A stretch of 64,000 nt of DNA, from contig NZ_JAMZEK010000004.1 of assembly GCF_024158035.1 (NCBI RefSeq), positions 248,001 through 312,000 on the forward strand. Reading direction: 5' to 3'. Shown piece after piece: positions 27,136 through 35,509 of this stretch. A program made the translations under genes and the position numbers. Numbering within the stretch: position 1 is the first letter of the stretch; the number at the start of each line of letters is the position of its first letter. Under the pieces are notes generated by a model. It did no database searches and was not told the DNA's origin. It saw only the letters and a list, made by a program, of their open reading frames with translations. This DNA comes from Dyella lutea. GTDB lineage: Bacteria > Pseudomonadota > Gammaproteobacteria > Xanthomonadales > Rhodanobacteraceae.

Positions 27136-28974
27136 TCAGATGTCGATGGCAGCCGTCTTCCAGACTTCCTGCGCAAGAGCAATGAGCATTGCGTGACGCT
27201 TCTCGATGGACGCGGCATTCCATGTTGGAAAGGCCGTTAACTTGGCGTTGATCCGCGAGATGGACGTGTTCTGCCCGACGTCGGTCAGGGCCAGCAGGCT
27301 GCGTGTCAGGTAGTTGCCGCTCTTGCCGTATTCGACCTGCTTTGCTGCGTAGAAATCATTGCCTGCAACGATATTGATTGGCTTTTCGAGCAAGGTGAGA
27401 TTGCCGAGGCGATTCTTGTAGTCGTCGTAGGCCGCATTTGGATTCTCTGCCGCCCACGTCGCACGCAGTTCCGCCTTCGGGTTGTCGGGCAGGATGTGCT
27501 CGATTTCCAGCTTGGTGAAGGGCTCCAGACTGCCCGGGGTCTTCAGCCCACTGAATGCCATTTCGACGTGCTGGGTCAGGCGCGCCAGCAAGTAGCGTGT
27601 GCGGTACTGTTGCATCGAATACAGCGTGAAGCGCTTGAGCGCGTCGGCCAGTTCCTGCGACTTGCCTGCCATGTTCTTCTCGAAGCGGTCGGCAATGAAG
27701 GTGTTGAGCTGCACCTTTTGCTTCACCGGATCGCTGGCCTCGGAAATTGTGCGCAGCTCGTCGGCCCATTGGGAAAAGCTGCGTTCCAGATCTTTGGTCG
27801 GTGTCTTGGTGAAGATGTAGTAGAAGAGGAAGCTCTCCAGCTGCGCCACGAAGTGGTCGAACAGTGGCTTCGGAAAGTTCGCCGCCGCCAGCAGCAACAC
27901 GTAGTGCAAGCTGAACGCGCCGCCTGCCAGCCGCTTGAGGCTGTCCATCGCCAGACTTGGCTTGCCGTCATTGCCCAGTCCGTTGGCAAAGGCCAGGTAG
28001 TGTTCGACGTTGCGGATCACCTTGCGAACGAACTCGAAGGGTTTGCCTTCGTAGTCGCATAGCGCCGCGTTGTCCTTGGCGATAAACCAGTCGTAGATCT
28101 CGTCCTCGCGCACCACCGCATCGCCACGCTCGTTCTTGATCGTGTAATTGGCCATCAAGAAATAGCGCAGGAAGCGCAGCGGCTTTTCCTTCTCCTTCTC
28201 CAGCGGCTTGGTGATCTTCTTCCACTCGTCCTTGAGCTGGGTGAACTGTGTTTGCTTGACCTGCGTGAACAGCAGGTTCTTGAGCAAGTCCATCGGGTTC
28301 AGGCCCACGCCGCGCTCGTTGATGGTCTCGAAAATCTTCAGCGCGCTGCTGATATCGGTGGAGATCTGGATGAACACCACGTTGTTGGCCAGATAGCCCC
28401 AATACTTCTTCAGCTTGACTGTATCGTCGTAGTTGTCCTTCAGGTAGCGGTACAGCGTGCCATAGGCATTGACCAGATTCTCCAGCGAGCCGAAACTCGT
28501 GATCCCCGCAGCCTGGATGCCTGCGCGCACGGCCATAGGCTCGGCGTCCAGCTCCACCAGCTTGGCCATCACTTCGCCCGCGCTCTCATAACGCGGTTCC
28601 AGCTTCAGGTTGGTGCGCACCTCGCCGCCGCTGTCCACGTAGCTGGTCGAGATCAATCCGGAAATCATCTGCCATTGCCGCGGCTCGCTCTGGAACAAGT
28701 GCTTCAGCGCGCACAACAGCAGGAAGAAGGTGGTCAAGCGTTGCTGACCGTCGATGACCTCATAATGGTTCTTCTGCTCGGTTGGTGATACCAGAACGGT
28801 GCCGATGAAATACTGCCGCGTCGTGCCCGCATCGATCTGCTCGCCGATGTCCTCCAGCAGCTGATGCACTTCCTTGTCCGTCCAGACGTACTCACGCTGG
28901 TAGTCCGGGACGATGTAGAAGCACTCCCTGAAGGCTTCCTCGATGCTGTATTGGTGGTTTTCGATACGGGCCAT
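27136..28974 (-). CDS. DUF262/DUF1524 (GmrSD-like) nuclease
   Basis: The 612-aa protein has an N-terminal DUF262 domain, with the signature IVPDYQREYVWTDKEVHQLLEDI and the DGQQR motif (YEVIDGQQRLTTFFLLL), a nucleotide-binding NTPase-like fold in GmrS. The C-terminal DUF1524 domain carries an HNH-type site (LEIEHILPDNP ... NRLGNLTLLEKPIN). This fused layout matches type IV restriction enzymes of the GmrSD class that cleave modified phage DNA, as well as BrxU. It is the last gene of the defence operon, 41 bases after the helicase, with an AGGA ahead of its ATG. It could be the DNA-cleaving effector or an independent module. Confidence 0.85.
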   Translation of the reverse strand: MARIENHQYSIEEAFRECFYIVPDYQREYVWTDKEVHQLLEDIGEQIDAGTTRQYFIGTVLVSPTEQKNHYEVIDGQQRLTTFFLLLCALKHLFQSEPRQWQMISGLISTSYVDSGGEVRTNLKLEPRYESAGEVMAKLVELDAEPMAVRAGIQAAGITSFGSLENLVNAYGTLYRYLKDNYDDTVKLKKYWGYLANNVVFIQISTDISSALKIFETINERGVGLNPMDLLKNLLFTQVKQTQFTQLKDEWKKITKPLEKEKEKPLRFLRYFLMANYTIKNERGDAVVREDEIYDWFIAKDNAALCDYEGKPFEFVRKVIRNVEHYLAFANGLGNDGKPSLAMDSLKRLAGGAFSLHYVLLLAAANFPKPLFDHFVAQLESFLFYYIFTKTPTKDLERSFSQWADELRTISEASDPVKQKVQLNTFIADRFEKNMAGKSQELADALKRFTLYSMQQYRTRYLLARLTQHVEMAFSGLKTPGSLEPFTKLEIEHILPDNPKAELRATWAAENPNAAYDDYKNRLGNLTLLEKPINIVAGNDFYAAKQVEYGKSGNYLTRSLLALTDVGQNTSISRINAKLTAFPTWNAASIEKRHAMLIALAQEVWKTAAIDI

Positions 28975-29015
28975 GCTTCCTGTCCTTGTCTTCTTCTATG
29001 CGCCGCGTGGCGACC

Positions 29016-31793
29016 TCAGGCGCTCTGCGCCACGACCTCGACGTAGCCGATCAGTTCCGCTGAATAGCTGCCATCGCCATTCGCGGCTCCCTTGTGTTTC
29101 AGTTCCCGCTGCAGGCTTGGCTCGACGGCGTAAATGAACAGGTCGCTCCGCTGCTCGGGCCGAAATATCGGTGTGGCGGGCGGCGCTTGCAGGTATTTCT
29201 CGCACAGGCGCTCGACCGCCGGAACACGCGTGCCGTCCTGTTTGACGGCGATAGGCTGCACAACCACGCGACGTTCGCCCTTGCCAGCCGATGCTTCAAC
29301 CATCCACAGCGACAGCAGCACCGGCTCGTCCACGTCGCCGGATACGGCAATACCGACTTCCTCCGGCGGCACGCTGCGCCAGCGACCCAACTCGTCCTGC
29401 ACCAATGGGTGATCCAAGCCCATCAATTGCAGATCGTCCTGATTGGTCGCGGCTTCGCGGCTCAGGGTGAAGCGAGCGCGGCGCGTGCCTTCGACGGTGA
29501 CGAGGTCGTAGGTCGCATCGTCCACCTTGACCAGCTTCTGCTGGCAATCCGCGACCGCCGCCGAGAGGAAGCGCACCAGCCGATCCAGGCTGGACGACAC
29601 GTCCGAGAAGGGCTTGTAGTCGTCGAGGCTGAAGCCGTCGAGGTCTTGGAACAGGTCGAACACCACCTGCCGCGCCTCGCGAGAGTTCGACAGTGCCGCC
29701 TCCAGCTCCACCTGCGTGCGTTTCAGCTCCGGGTCGGACAACGCCTCCTGATACAGCCGGTCGTAGTTCAAGCGTTCGGATAACTGTCCAAGGATCTGCG
29801 CGCGTAGGTCCTCCGCCACGTTGCCCTGGTCATCCACCTTGCCAACCGTGCGCGCGATCTCGGTGAGCTTCTCGTCGAGCAGCAGGAAGATGCGGCCTTC
29901 GATGGTATCCGACAGCACGAGGTTGTAGACCTGCGCGGTATGGCTCTGGCCGTAGCGATGGATGCGCCCTATGCGCTGCTCCATGTCCATCGGATTCCAC
30001 GGCAGGTCGAAATTGAACAAGACGCGCGCGAACTGCAGGTTAATGCCTTCGCGCCCGGCCGCCGTGCAGACCAGCACGCGCGGGCCGTCCTTCAGGCGGA
30101 AGCGCCGCTCCGCCGCCACCTTCGCGCCGTGGTCGCCGCCGCGCAGCACGGCAACGCCCTGGCCGGGGAAGATCTGCTCGATCTCGCGGGCGATCATGTC
30201 CACCGTGCCGAGGTAGGTGGCGAAGATCACGATCTTCTCGTGGGGGTTCTGCCGCCACAGCGTGCCCAAGCCGTCGAGCAGCTTTTGCATCTTGGTTTCG
30301 CGCTCTGGCGGGAACACGCGCAGCAGGTCGCCAATGCGCAGGCGCTCCTCGGGCAGGTGCAGGTTCACCACCGCCGAAGCGGCTTCCTCGGCGTGCGAGG
30401 ACGAATACTCGCTGGCATAAGGGTCGGACGCCATCTCCAGCGCCTCTTCGTCCAGCTTCTTCACCAGCCGGTACTTCAGGTCGGCCAGCACGCGGTCTAC
30501 CTCGCTGCGCCCGACGCTGTCGCGCGGCAAGCCAAACTCCTCGTGGATAAGCTCGCGCGCTTCATCGGTCAGGCGCTCACGGCCTTCGATGTCCAGTTCC
30601 TTGTCACGCAGAAACGCCTCGTGCAGCGTCAGCATCAACAGGCGGCGTTTGAGCGTGCGGCGCACGGCGGCAAAGCTCGATGCCGCGATCTTCTGGAAGA
30701 TCGCCATCAAGAAGCCCAGTGCACGCCCCTGGTTGCCCTGGCGGCGCGCGAGGTCGAAGCCGTCCTCCAAGTACTCGCGTAGCTTCTCGTAGAACAACCG
30801 TTCGGCTTGGTTCATCACGAAGGATTCCGTGTGAACCAAGCGCCGCGCGAACAGCGGCGAGCCATCCGGCTGGCAAGCATCGGCCTTGGTGCGGCGGAAC
30901 ATCACCGTGTTGAGCCGGTGCCGCTCCTCCACCATCTCCTCGGGACTGCGGAACAGCGTCGGGTTCAGCAGTTGCGCCAGCATCCAGAACTGGAAGTGAT
31001 TACCCTGGTGCGGCGTGGCCGACAGCAGCACGAGGTCGCGCGAGTGATCCTTCAGCGCCTCGGCCAGCTTGTAGTTCTCGGTTTTCCTGATTTTGCCGCC
31101 GGTCTTGTAGGCCGTGAGGTGATGCGCTTCGTCGAATACCACCAGATCCCAGCGCGGCGCGTCCAGCAGGCGCTTGATGCGCGCCGGGCGCTTCAAAGTG
31201 TCGATGCTGGCAATCAGCCGGTCGTGCTTGGCGAAGGCATTGGTCTTGCGGTCGGTGATGTCGCCTTCGGAGCCGAACACCTCGAAGTCGAGGTTGAACA
31301 CCTCGTTCAGCTCGCGGTGCCAGTTGTTCACGAGACCCGCAGGCACCACCATCAGGGCGCGGGTCAATTCGCCCCGGCTGGCCAGCTCTCGCAAAATCAG
31401 CGCGGTTTCGATGGTCTTACCCAAGCCCACCTCGTCGGCAATCAGGTAGCGCCGGGGTGAGGCGGTGGCGATGCGGTGCGTCAGCACCACCTGATGCGGC
31501 AACAGGTCGATCTTGGCCGAGGTCAGCGCCGAGGCGCTTTCCATCACCGGCAGCGCGTGCGCCTCGTAGGACAACCATGCCTTGCGCGACCGCTCTGCGC
31601 CACCATCCACGGCGCCCAGGATGCGCTCGGTGCGCGTGAGTTCGCGACGCAGCGACGCCACCGGCACCCGCCGTTCGCCGACGCCGAAGAACGCGCGCAG
31701 ATAGCCGTCACGCGCCGGGTCGAGGACGACACCCTGGCCGTACTCGTGGTGTGTGATGCGCTGACCGGGTTGGAACTGAATCTCTGCCGTCAC
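29016..31793 (-). CDS. SNF2/RapA-type helicase (DrmD-like)
   Basis: The 925-aa superfamily 2 ATPase shows motif I DEVGLGKTIE, motif II FDEAHHLT, motif III LSATPHQGN, and the C-terminal lobe VLVCTAAGREGINLQFARVLF with arginine-finger motif QRIGRIHRYGQ. The N-terminal ~70 residues form a small beta-rich domain (YGQGVVLDPARDGYLRAFF) and the C-terminal ~250 residues are a RapA-like extension. DISARM DrmD and other defence helicases have this layout; translocation on DNA is expected. It starts at a GTG with GAGG upstream, 9 bases after the 165-aa gene. Confidence 0.85.
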   Translation of the reverse strand: MTAEIQFQPGQRITHHEYGQGVVLDPARDGYLRAFFGVGERRVPVASLRRELTRTERILGAVDGGAERSRKAWLSYEAHALPVMESASALTSAKIDLLPHQVVLTHRIATASPRRYLIADEVGLGKTIETALILRELASRGELTRALMVVPAGLVNNWHRELNEVFNLDFEVFGSEGDITDRKTNAFAKHDRLIASIDTLKRPARIKRLLDAPRWDLVVFDEAHHLTAYKTGGKIRKTENYKLAEALKDHSRDLVLLSATPHQGNHFQFWMLAQLLNPTLFRSPEEMVEERHRLNTVMFRRTKADACQPDGSPLFARRLVHTESFVMNQAERLFYEKLREYLEDGFDLARRQGNQGRALGFLMAIFQKIAASSFAAVRRTLKRRLLMLTLHEAFLRDKELDIEGRERLTDEARELIHEEFGLPRDSVGRSEVDRVLADLKYRLVKKLDEEALEMASDPYASEYSSSHAEEAASAVVNLHLPEERLRIGDLLRVFPPERETKMQKLLDGLGTLWRQNPHEKIVIFATYLGTVDMIAREIEQIFPGQGVAVLRGGDHGAKVAAERRFRLKDGPRVLVCTAAGREGINLQFARVLFNFDLPWNPMDMEQRIGRIHRYGQSHTAQVYNLVLSDTIEGRIFLLLDEKLTEIARTVGKVDDQGNVAEDLRAQILGQLSERLNYDRLYQEALSDPELKRTQVELEAALSNSREARQVVFDLFQDLDGFSLDDYKPFSDVSSSLDRLVRFLSAAVADCQQKLVKVDDATYDLVTVEGTRRARFTLSREAATNQDDLQLMGLDHPLVQDELGRWRSVPPEEVGIAVSGDVDEPVLLSLWMVEASAGKGERRVVVQPIAVKQDGTRVPAVERLCEKYLQAPPATPIFRPEQRSDLFIYAVEPSLQRELKHKGAANGDGSYSAELIGYVEVVAQSA

Positions 31794-31802
31794 GCGCCGA
31801 CC

Positions 31803-32300
31803 TCAAGTAATCCGCAGGTGGAACAAGCCAGCGGGCTTACCGCTGTCGCGCAGCAGAATCTCCTGCGGGTACTCGTTGGCTTGGCCCCACAAGATGCGGC
31901 CGAGGTCGATCTGATGCCCGTGGGGCGCGTGGCACAACCAGCCCACCTCGTCCGTGGCGGCATTCGCCCTGACGCGGTTCTGGCCACCGGGCAGCCAGAA
32001 CACCAACGCGCCATCGCTTCCCCATTCGTCTTGAAACGACAGCACGGCAGGTTTGATGGTGTCAGCCAACCACGCCTCGGCATCCGTTGGCGCCAGCAGA
32101 TCGAGACTACCGTCCAGTCCAGCGACCACAAGCGTTCTGCCGCCATTGCTGGGGAGATCATCGGGCCATTGCCCTTTCGCACGCAGGAACTGGCGCAGGC
32201 TCCACACTTCGCGGGCTGCGCAAATCTGGTTGCGGGCCTCTTCGTCCCACACCCAACTGGTGCCGCGCCGCTGCCACACCGTGTCGCGCAGTTGTCTCAT
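31803..32300 (-). CDS. Unrecognised 165-aa protein of the defence operon
   Basis: No family is recognised. The protein reads as alpha/beta: an N-terminal helix pair (EEARNQICAAREVWSLRQFLRAKGQ), then alternating strands and loops (TLVVAGLDGSLDLLAPTD, ALVFWLPGGQNRVRANAATDEVGWLCHAPHG), ending with a strand LFHLRIT. It has no catalytic signature, signal or membrane segment. It lies 5 bases after the methyltransferase and 9 before the helicase, with its GGAG inside the end of the methyltransferase gene, so it is firmly part of the operon. A specificity, adaptor or regulatory subunit is only a guess. Confidence 0.75.
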   Translation of the reverse strand: MRQLRDTVWQRRGTSWVWDEEARNQICAAREVWSLRQFLRAKGQWPDDLPSNGGRTLVVAGLDGSLDLLAPTDAEAWLADTIKPAVLSFQDEWGSDGALVFWLPGGQNRVRANAATDEVGWLCHAPHGHQIDLGRILWGQANEYPQEILLRDSGKPAGLFHLRIT

Positions 32301-32305
32301 TGCTC

Positions 32306-35300
32306 TTACTCCCCATCGTCATCGAACAAGGAACCCTGCGCGGGCTGAGGTGCCTGGCTGGCTCGCCAGGTGGTGAAGATCGACACCGCACGCGAAGCCG
32401 CGTTGCGGGTAGCCTGATCCGGGCCGTTGCGTTGGAACCATTCCAGCAGCGGCTTCAGTGCGACGTGCGGCCTGAAATTGTCATTCCTGAGCGTGTCCGA
32501 GGCATTAATGCCGCTTCCGTCAAAGCACGCGCCGATCAGCACTAGCGCCTGATCCAGATCGGAGATCAGCCTGCGGCGATGCTTGCCGGACCATTCGCGC
32601 GCGAAGTCCAGCGCTTCGGTGCGGGTGAACACCTTGTTCTTCTCCGCGCACCAGCTGCGCTGCACGAACTCGTCCGGCGTGGTGATCGAGCCTTTGAGAA
32701 ACTTCTGCAACTGGTCACGCTTCAGCTCCGGCGCGCTGCCGAAGGTGCGCAGGAATTGGCGCGTGATCGGCTCGGCGTTGACTGGCGGTGCTTCCTTGCC
32801 CTTGTCGGCGTCCTCGTCGATGAGCTGGTTGATGCCGACCAGCGCGTCGCGCACGGAGATGGTGCGTCCTTCGTCGACATACACCTTGCCGTAGTGGCGC
32901 GAGAAGTATTCCAGCGCCTTTCCGCGCCGGATGACCTGAATGTCGGCGGCAGGCAGCCCTTCCTTAGCGTGGTTCTCCAGCATCGCCTGCAATTGGCGCA
33001 CGTCGGCCATCACCTCGCGACGCATGCGGCCCCAGCTCACCGGCTTGGGTTCTTCGGTACGCTTGCGGCAGACGTGGATGATGTCGTACTCGATGGTCTT
33101 GGAGCCGAATTCGCCTTCGCCCTTGGTTTCGTCAGAGCGTATGGGGTAGGTCGCTTCAAGGTAGTAGCCCGCATCGAACAGCGACTCCAGCACCGCCACC
33201 CACGGCTCGTCCTCGCTGTGGTGGAAGGTGAAGGCCAGGATGCCGCTGGGCTTCAACGCGCGATGGGCTTCACGCCAGCACTGCGTAAGCAGGCGCTGGT
33301 AGAAGCCATCCGGGTCTTCTGGCTCGCGCGCGCGGTTGGCAACCGCCTCCAGTGACTTGGGCGTGTAGTCGGCGCGGAAGTAGTCGGGGTACTTGTCCTT
33401 CAGCGCGAGGCGCAGCCAGACGTAGAAGAAGTCGGACAGCTCCGAGTAGTGCAACAGGCCGCCGAAGGGCGGATCGGTGATGACCAGATCAAGGCTGGCA
33501 TCAGCAACTTTCGCCAGCTCTGTGGACGACCCACAGAAAACTTCCGCGCCGTTGACAGGGTCGCTGGGAAACACTTTCTCGCTCTTGCCGCTGATGCCAT
33601 CGGCAAGCACAGCGTCCTTGCGCTTCAAGCTCTCAGCACTTACTGCCTCCCAAGGCTGCATAGCCCAATCGCGGCTCTCAAGGAGAACAGGGACACAAGA
33701 ACTCCAAGGGCCATAGCCCATCGGCGAAAAGACACCAACTTCAACCAGCGTTGATTTGGGGTGAAAATTGTTGTTCGACATCGCAGGAACAAAGTGATCC
33801 TTGTTGATGTGCCAGAAGGCAAGAACGCTTTGGTTGCGTAGGTAGTTCTGGAATGCGCCAAGAACAAACTCGCGCGTCTTCCAGTCGTAGCTCCCGACGT
33901 TCACTATGGCCTTCAGCAGTTGCGCGTGAACGAGCAACTGGCGCGGATGGAACATCGTCCACCAATGCGTGAAGCCGTGGTTCGGGACGCCACCTTGCAA
34001 ATGGTGGGTCATAAACCCGTATGGAAGCTCGGAGCGCGGCCAGTAGTCCTTCAGGTCGGCATCCTTGCGCGCTTCCCATTCCGCGAACGCGGCGTCGTAT
34101 TGCTTGGCGTGCGCCGTGTCGTAGGCGGCGAAGAAGCGACCGCCGTAGGGTTTGCCTGCTTCATCTCGTCTGGGCGCGTAGCCCTGCACCGCGTAAGCGG
34201 CCATCGGCCCGGTCTTGCCCGTGGCCTTGATGGTGGTCAGCACATCCTGCACCGTGCCGCAGGCCGAACAGGCGTAGTGCGATTTCTTCGGCACCGTGCC
34301 TTTCTCGGGCGCGAAGGAGACACCCGTATCCGGGTCGGTCACTTCATCCGCCAGCGCACCGCGCACCTCCAGCAAGCGAATCTTCGCGGCGCGTGCCGCA
34401 TCCCATCGCGTGGTCGCCGCCACATCGTCCTGCGCCGAACCGCCGTAAGGCTGGCCGTTTGGATCCTGCTTCGCTTCGCCCGCCAGCCATTGCGGATGCA
34501 CCAACAGGCTCAGTTCCACCTTCTTGTTCTTGCCCTTGCCCAGGCTCACCATCGCGGTGTGGCCGCAGTGCGGGCAGATCACGCCTTTCCTACGGTCGAG
34601 CACGGAGTAAGGAGCTTCGGTTGGCGCGACGTAGAATGGTGCATCGGGTGCCATGCGCGCGGCTTCTTCCTCTACGTCGAAGCTCTCGCCACACTCGCCG
34701 CAGCTGTGTGCCCAATGCTTGACGGTGAGCGTCTTCACCGCCATTACCGGGCTGGTCATGATCGGCGTGCGATGGCCGCAGCCAGTCACTTGGCAGGGCC
34801 CGTGCTTGGCCCAGAAGGTGTAAATGATCTCCGGGCCTTCGTAGCGGTAGTCCTTGCGCTCGTCACGCGGGATGGCGAGCGGGTCAAAGTCGGCGGGCAT
34901 CGCCTTGTTGCTGGGCAGATGGGTCCACTTGCCTTTCTCGCCTTGCGGGCCGTCGCAGTAGTAGTACGGCATGATCTGCGGCTTGACCTCGGCCTCGATG
35001 TCGGCGAGGAGCTTCTTCACTTGCTCCAGATCGACGTTGGCCAGTTCCTGCTTCACCACGAACCACGCGACCGGATTGAGGTCGTTGCCGACCATCTGCA
35101 TCCCGAGGCGCGAGCCTTCCACCAGCGTGGTGCCGCCGCCCATGAAGATGTCCGCCACCTTCAGGTGTTTGAACGCGCCTTTCTTCTGGTGGTTGGCGTA
35201 GTAGTTGTCCCAGACCAGCTTGGCCGCGTGCGAAGGGTCGTCCGGTGCTTTGGTGGCCGCAGCGATCAGCATGGAGCGGAACACGCTGGAACGCCGCCGC

Positions 35301-35509
35301 GCCCACCACTTCGACATCTGGTAGATGGGCTTGCCCGCATTGCCCTCGATGATCGCCAATTGATTGACCGGCAGGATGGGGAAATCCACCTCCAGGCAGG
35401 TCTTAGGGCGGTTGGGGTCGTCGAAGTCCACCGTTTCCAGCGCGACGGCTTTGCCTGCACCTACGGCCTTGGCGACGGCTTCTTGGAGTAGTTGTTTTTT
35501 GGTGGCCAT
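32306..35509 (-). CDS. DUF1156 DNA methyltransferase
   Basis: The 1067-aa protein begins with the DUF1156 region (WWARRRSSVFRSMLIAA). SAM-binding motif I, ADIFMGGGTTLVEG, is at ~119-131. A long insert (~250-470) has several CxxC pairs (CGECG, CPHCGH, CSACGT) suggesting zinc ribbons. Catalytic motif IV DPPFGG starts at D679, and a Rossmann C-terminal half follows (LKPSGILAFTFHHSED). DPPF suggests N6-adenine or N4-cytosine methylation, probably to mark self DNA. It starts directly after the protease stop (TAAATG). GC falls to ~45-57% at ~33,540-33,860, just upstream of motif IV in the protein, against ~67% nearby. It lacks the PglX layout of canonical BREX. Confidence 0.87.
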   Translation of the reverse strand: MATKKQLLQEAVAKAVGAGKAVALETVDFDDPNRPKTCLEVDFPILPVNQLAIIEGNAGKPIYQMSKWWARRRSSVFRSMLIAAATKAPDDPSHAAKLVWDNYYANHQKKGAFKHLKVADIFMGGGTTLVEGSRLGMQMVGNDLNPVAWFVVKQELANVDLEQVKKLLADIEAEVKPQIMPYYYCDGPQGEKGKWTHLPSNKAMPADFDPLAIPRDERKDYRYEGPEIIYTFWAKHGPCQVTGCGHRTPIMTSPVMAVKTLTVKHWAHSCGECGESFDVEEEAARMAPDAPFYVAPTEAPYSVLDRRKGVICPHCGHTAMVSLGKGKNKKVELSLLVHPQWLAGEAKQDPNGQPYGGSAQDDVAATTRWDAARAAKIRLLEVRGALADEVTDPDTGVSFAPEKGTVPKKSHYACSACGTVQDVLTTIKATGKTGPMAAYAVQGYAPRRDEAGKPYGGRFFAAYDTAHAKQYDAAFAEWEARKDADLKDYWPRSELPYGFMTHHLQGGVPNHGFTHWWTMFHPRQLLVHAQLLKAIVNVGSYDWKTREFVLGAFQNYLRNQSVLAFWHINKDHFVPAMSNNNFHPKSTLVEVGVFSPMGYGPWSSCVPVLLESRDWAMQPWEAVSAESLKRKDAVLADGISGKSEKVFPSDPVNGAEVFCGSSTELAKVADASLDLVITDPPFGGLLHYSELSDFFYVWLRLALKDKYPDYFRADYTPKSLEAVANRAREPEDPDGFYQRLLTQCWREAHRALKPSGILAFTFHHSEDEPWVAVLESLFDAGYYLEATYPIRSDETKGEGEFGSKTIEYDIIHVCRKRTEEPKPVSWGRMRREVMADVRQLQAMLENHAKEGLPAADIQVIRRGKALEYFSRHYGKVYVDEGRTISVRDALVGINQLIDEDADKGKEAPPVNAEPITRQFLRTFGSAPELKRDQLQKFLKGSITTPDEFVQRSWCAEKNKVFTRTEALDFAREWSGKHRRRLISDLDQALVLIGACFDGSGINASDTLRNDNFRPHVALKPLLEWFQRNGPDQATRNAASRAVSIFTTWRASQAPQPAQGSLFDDDGE

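Noticed and set aside
26883..27185. Small rightward open frame between the 231-aa gene and the nuclease gene
   Set aside because: No ribosome site, it overlaps the convergent gene end, and it shows no domain; I see nothing else in 26893-27135.
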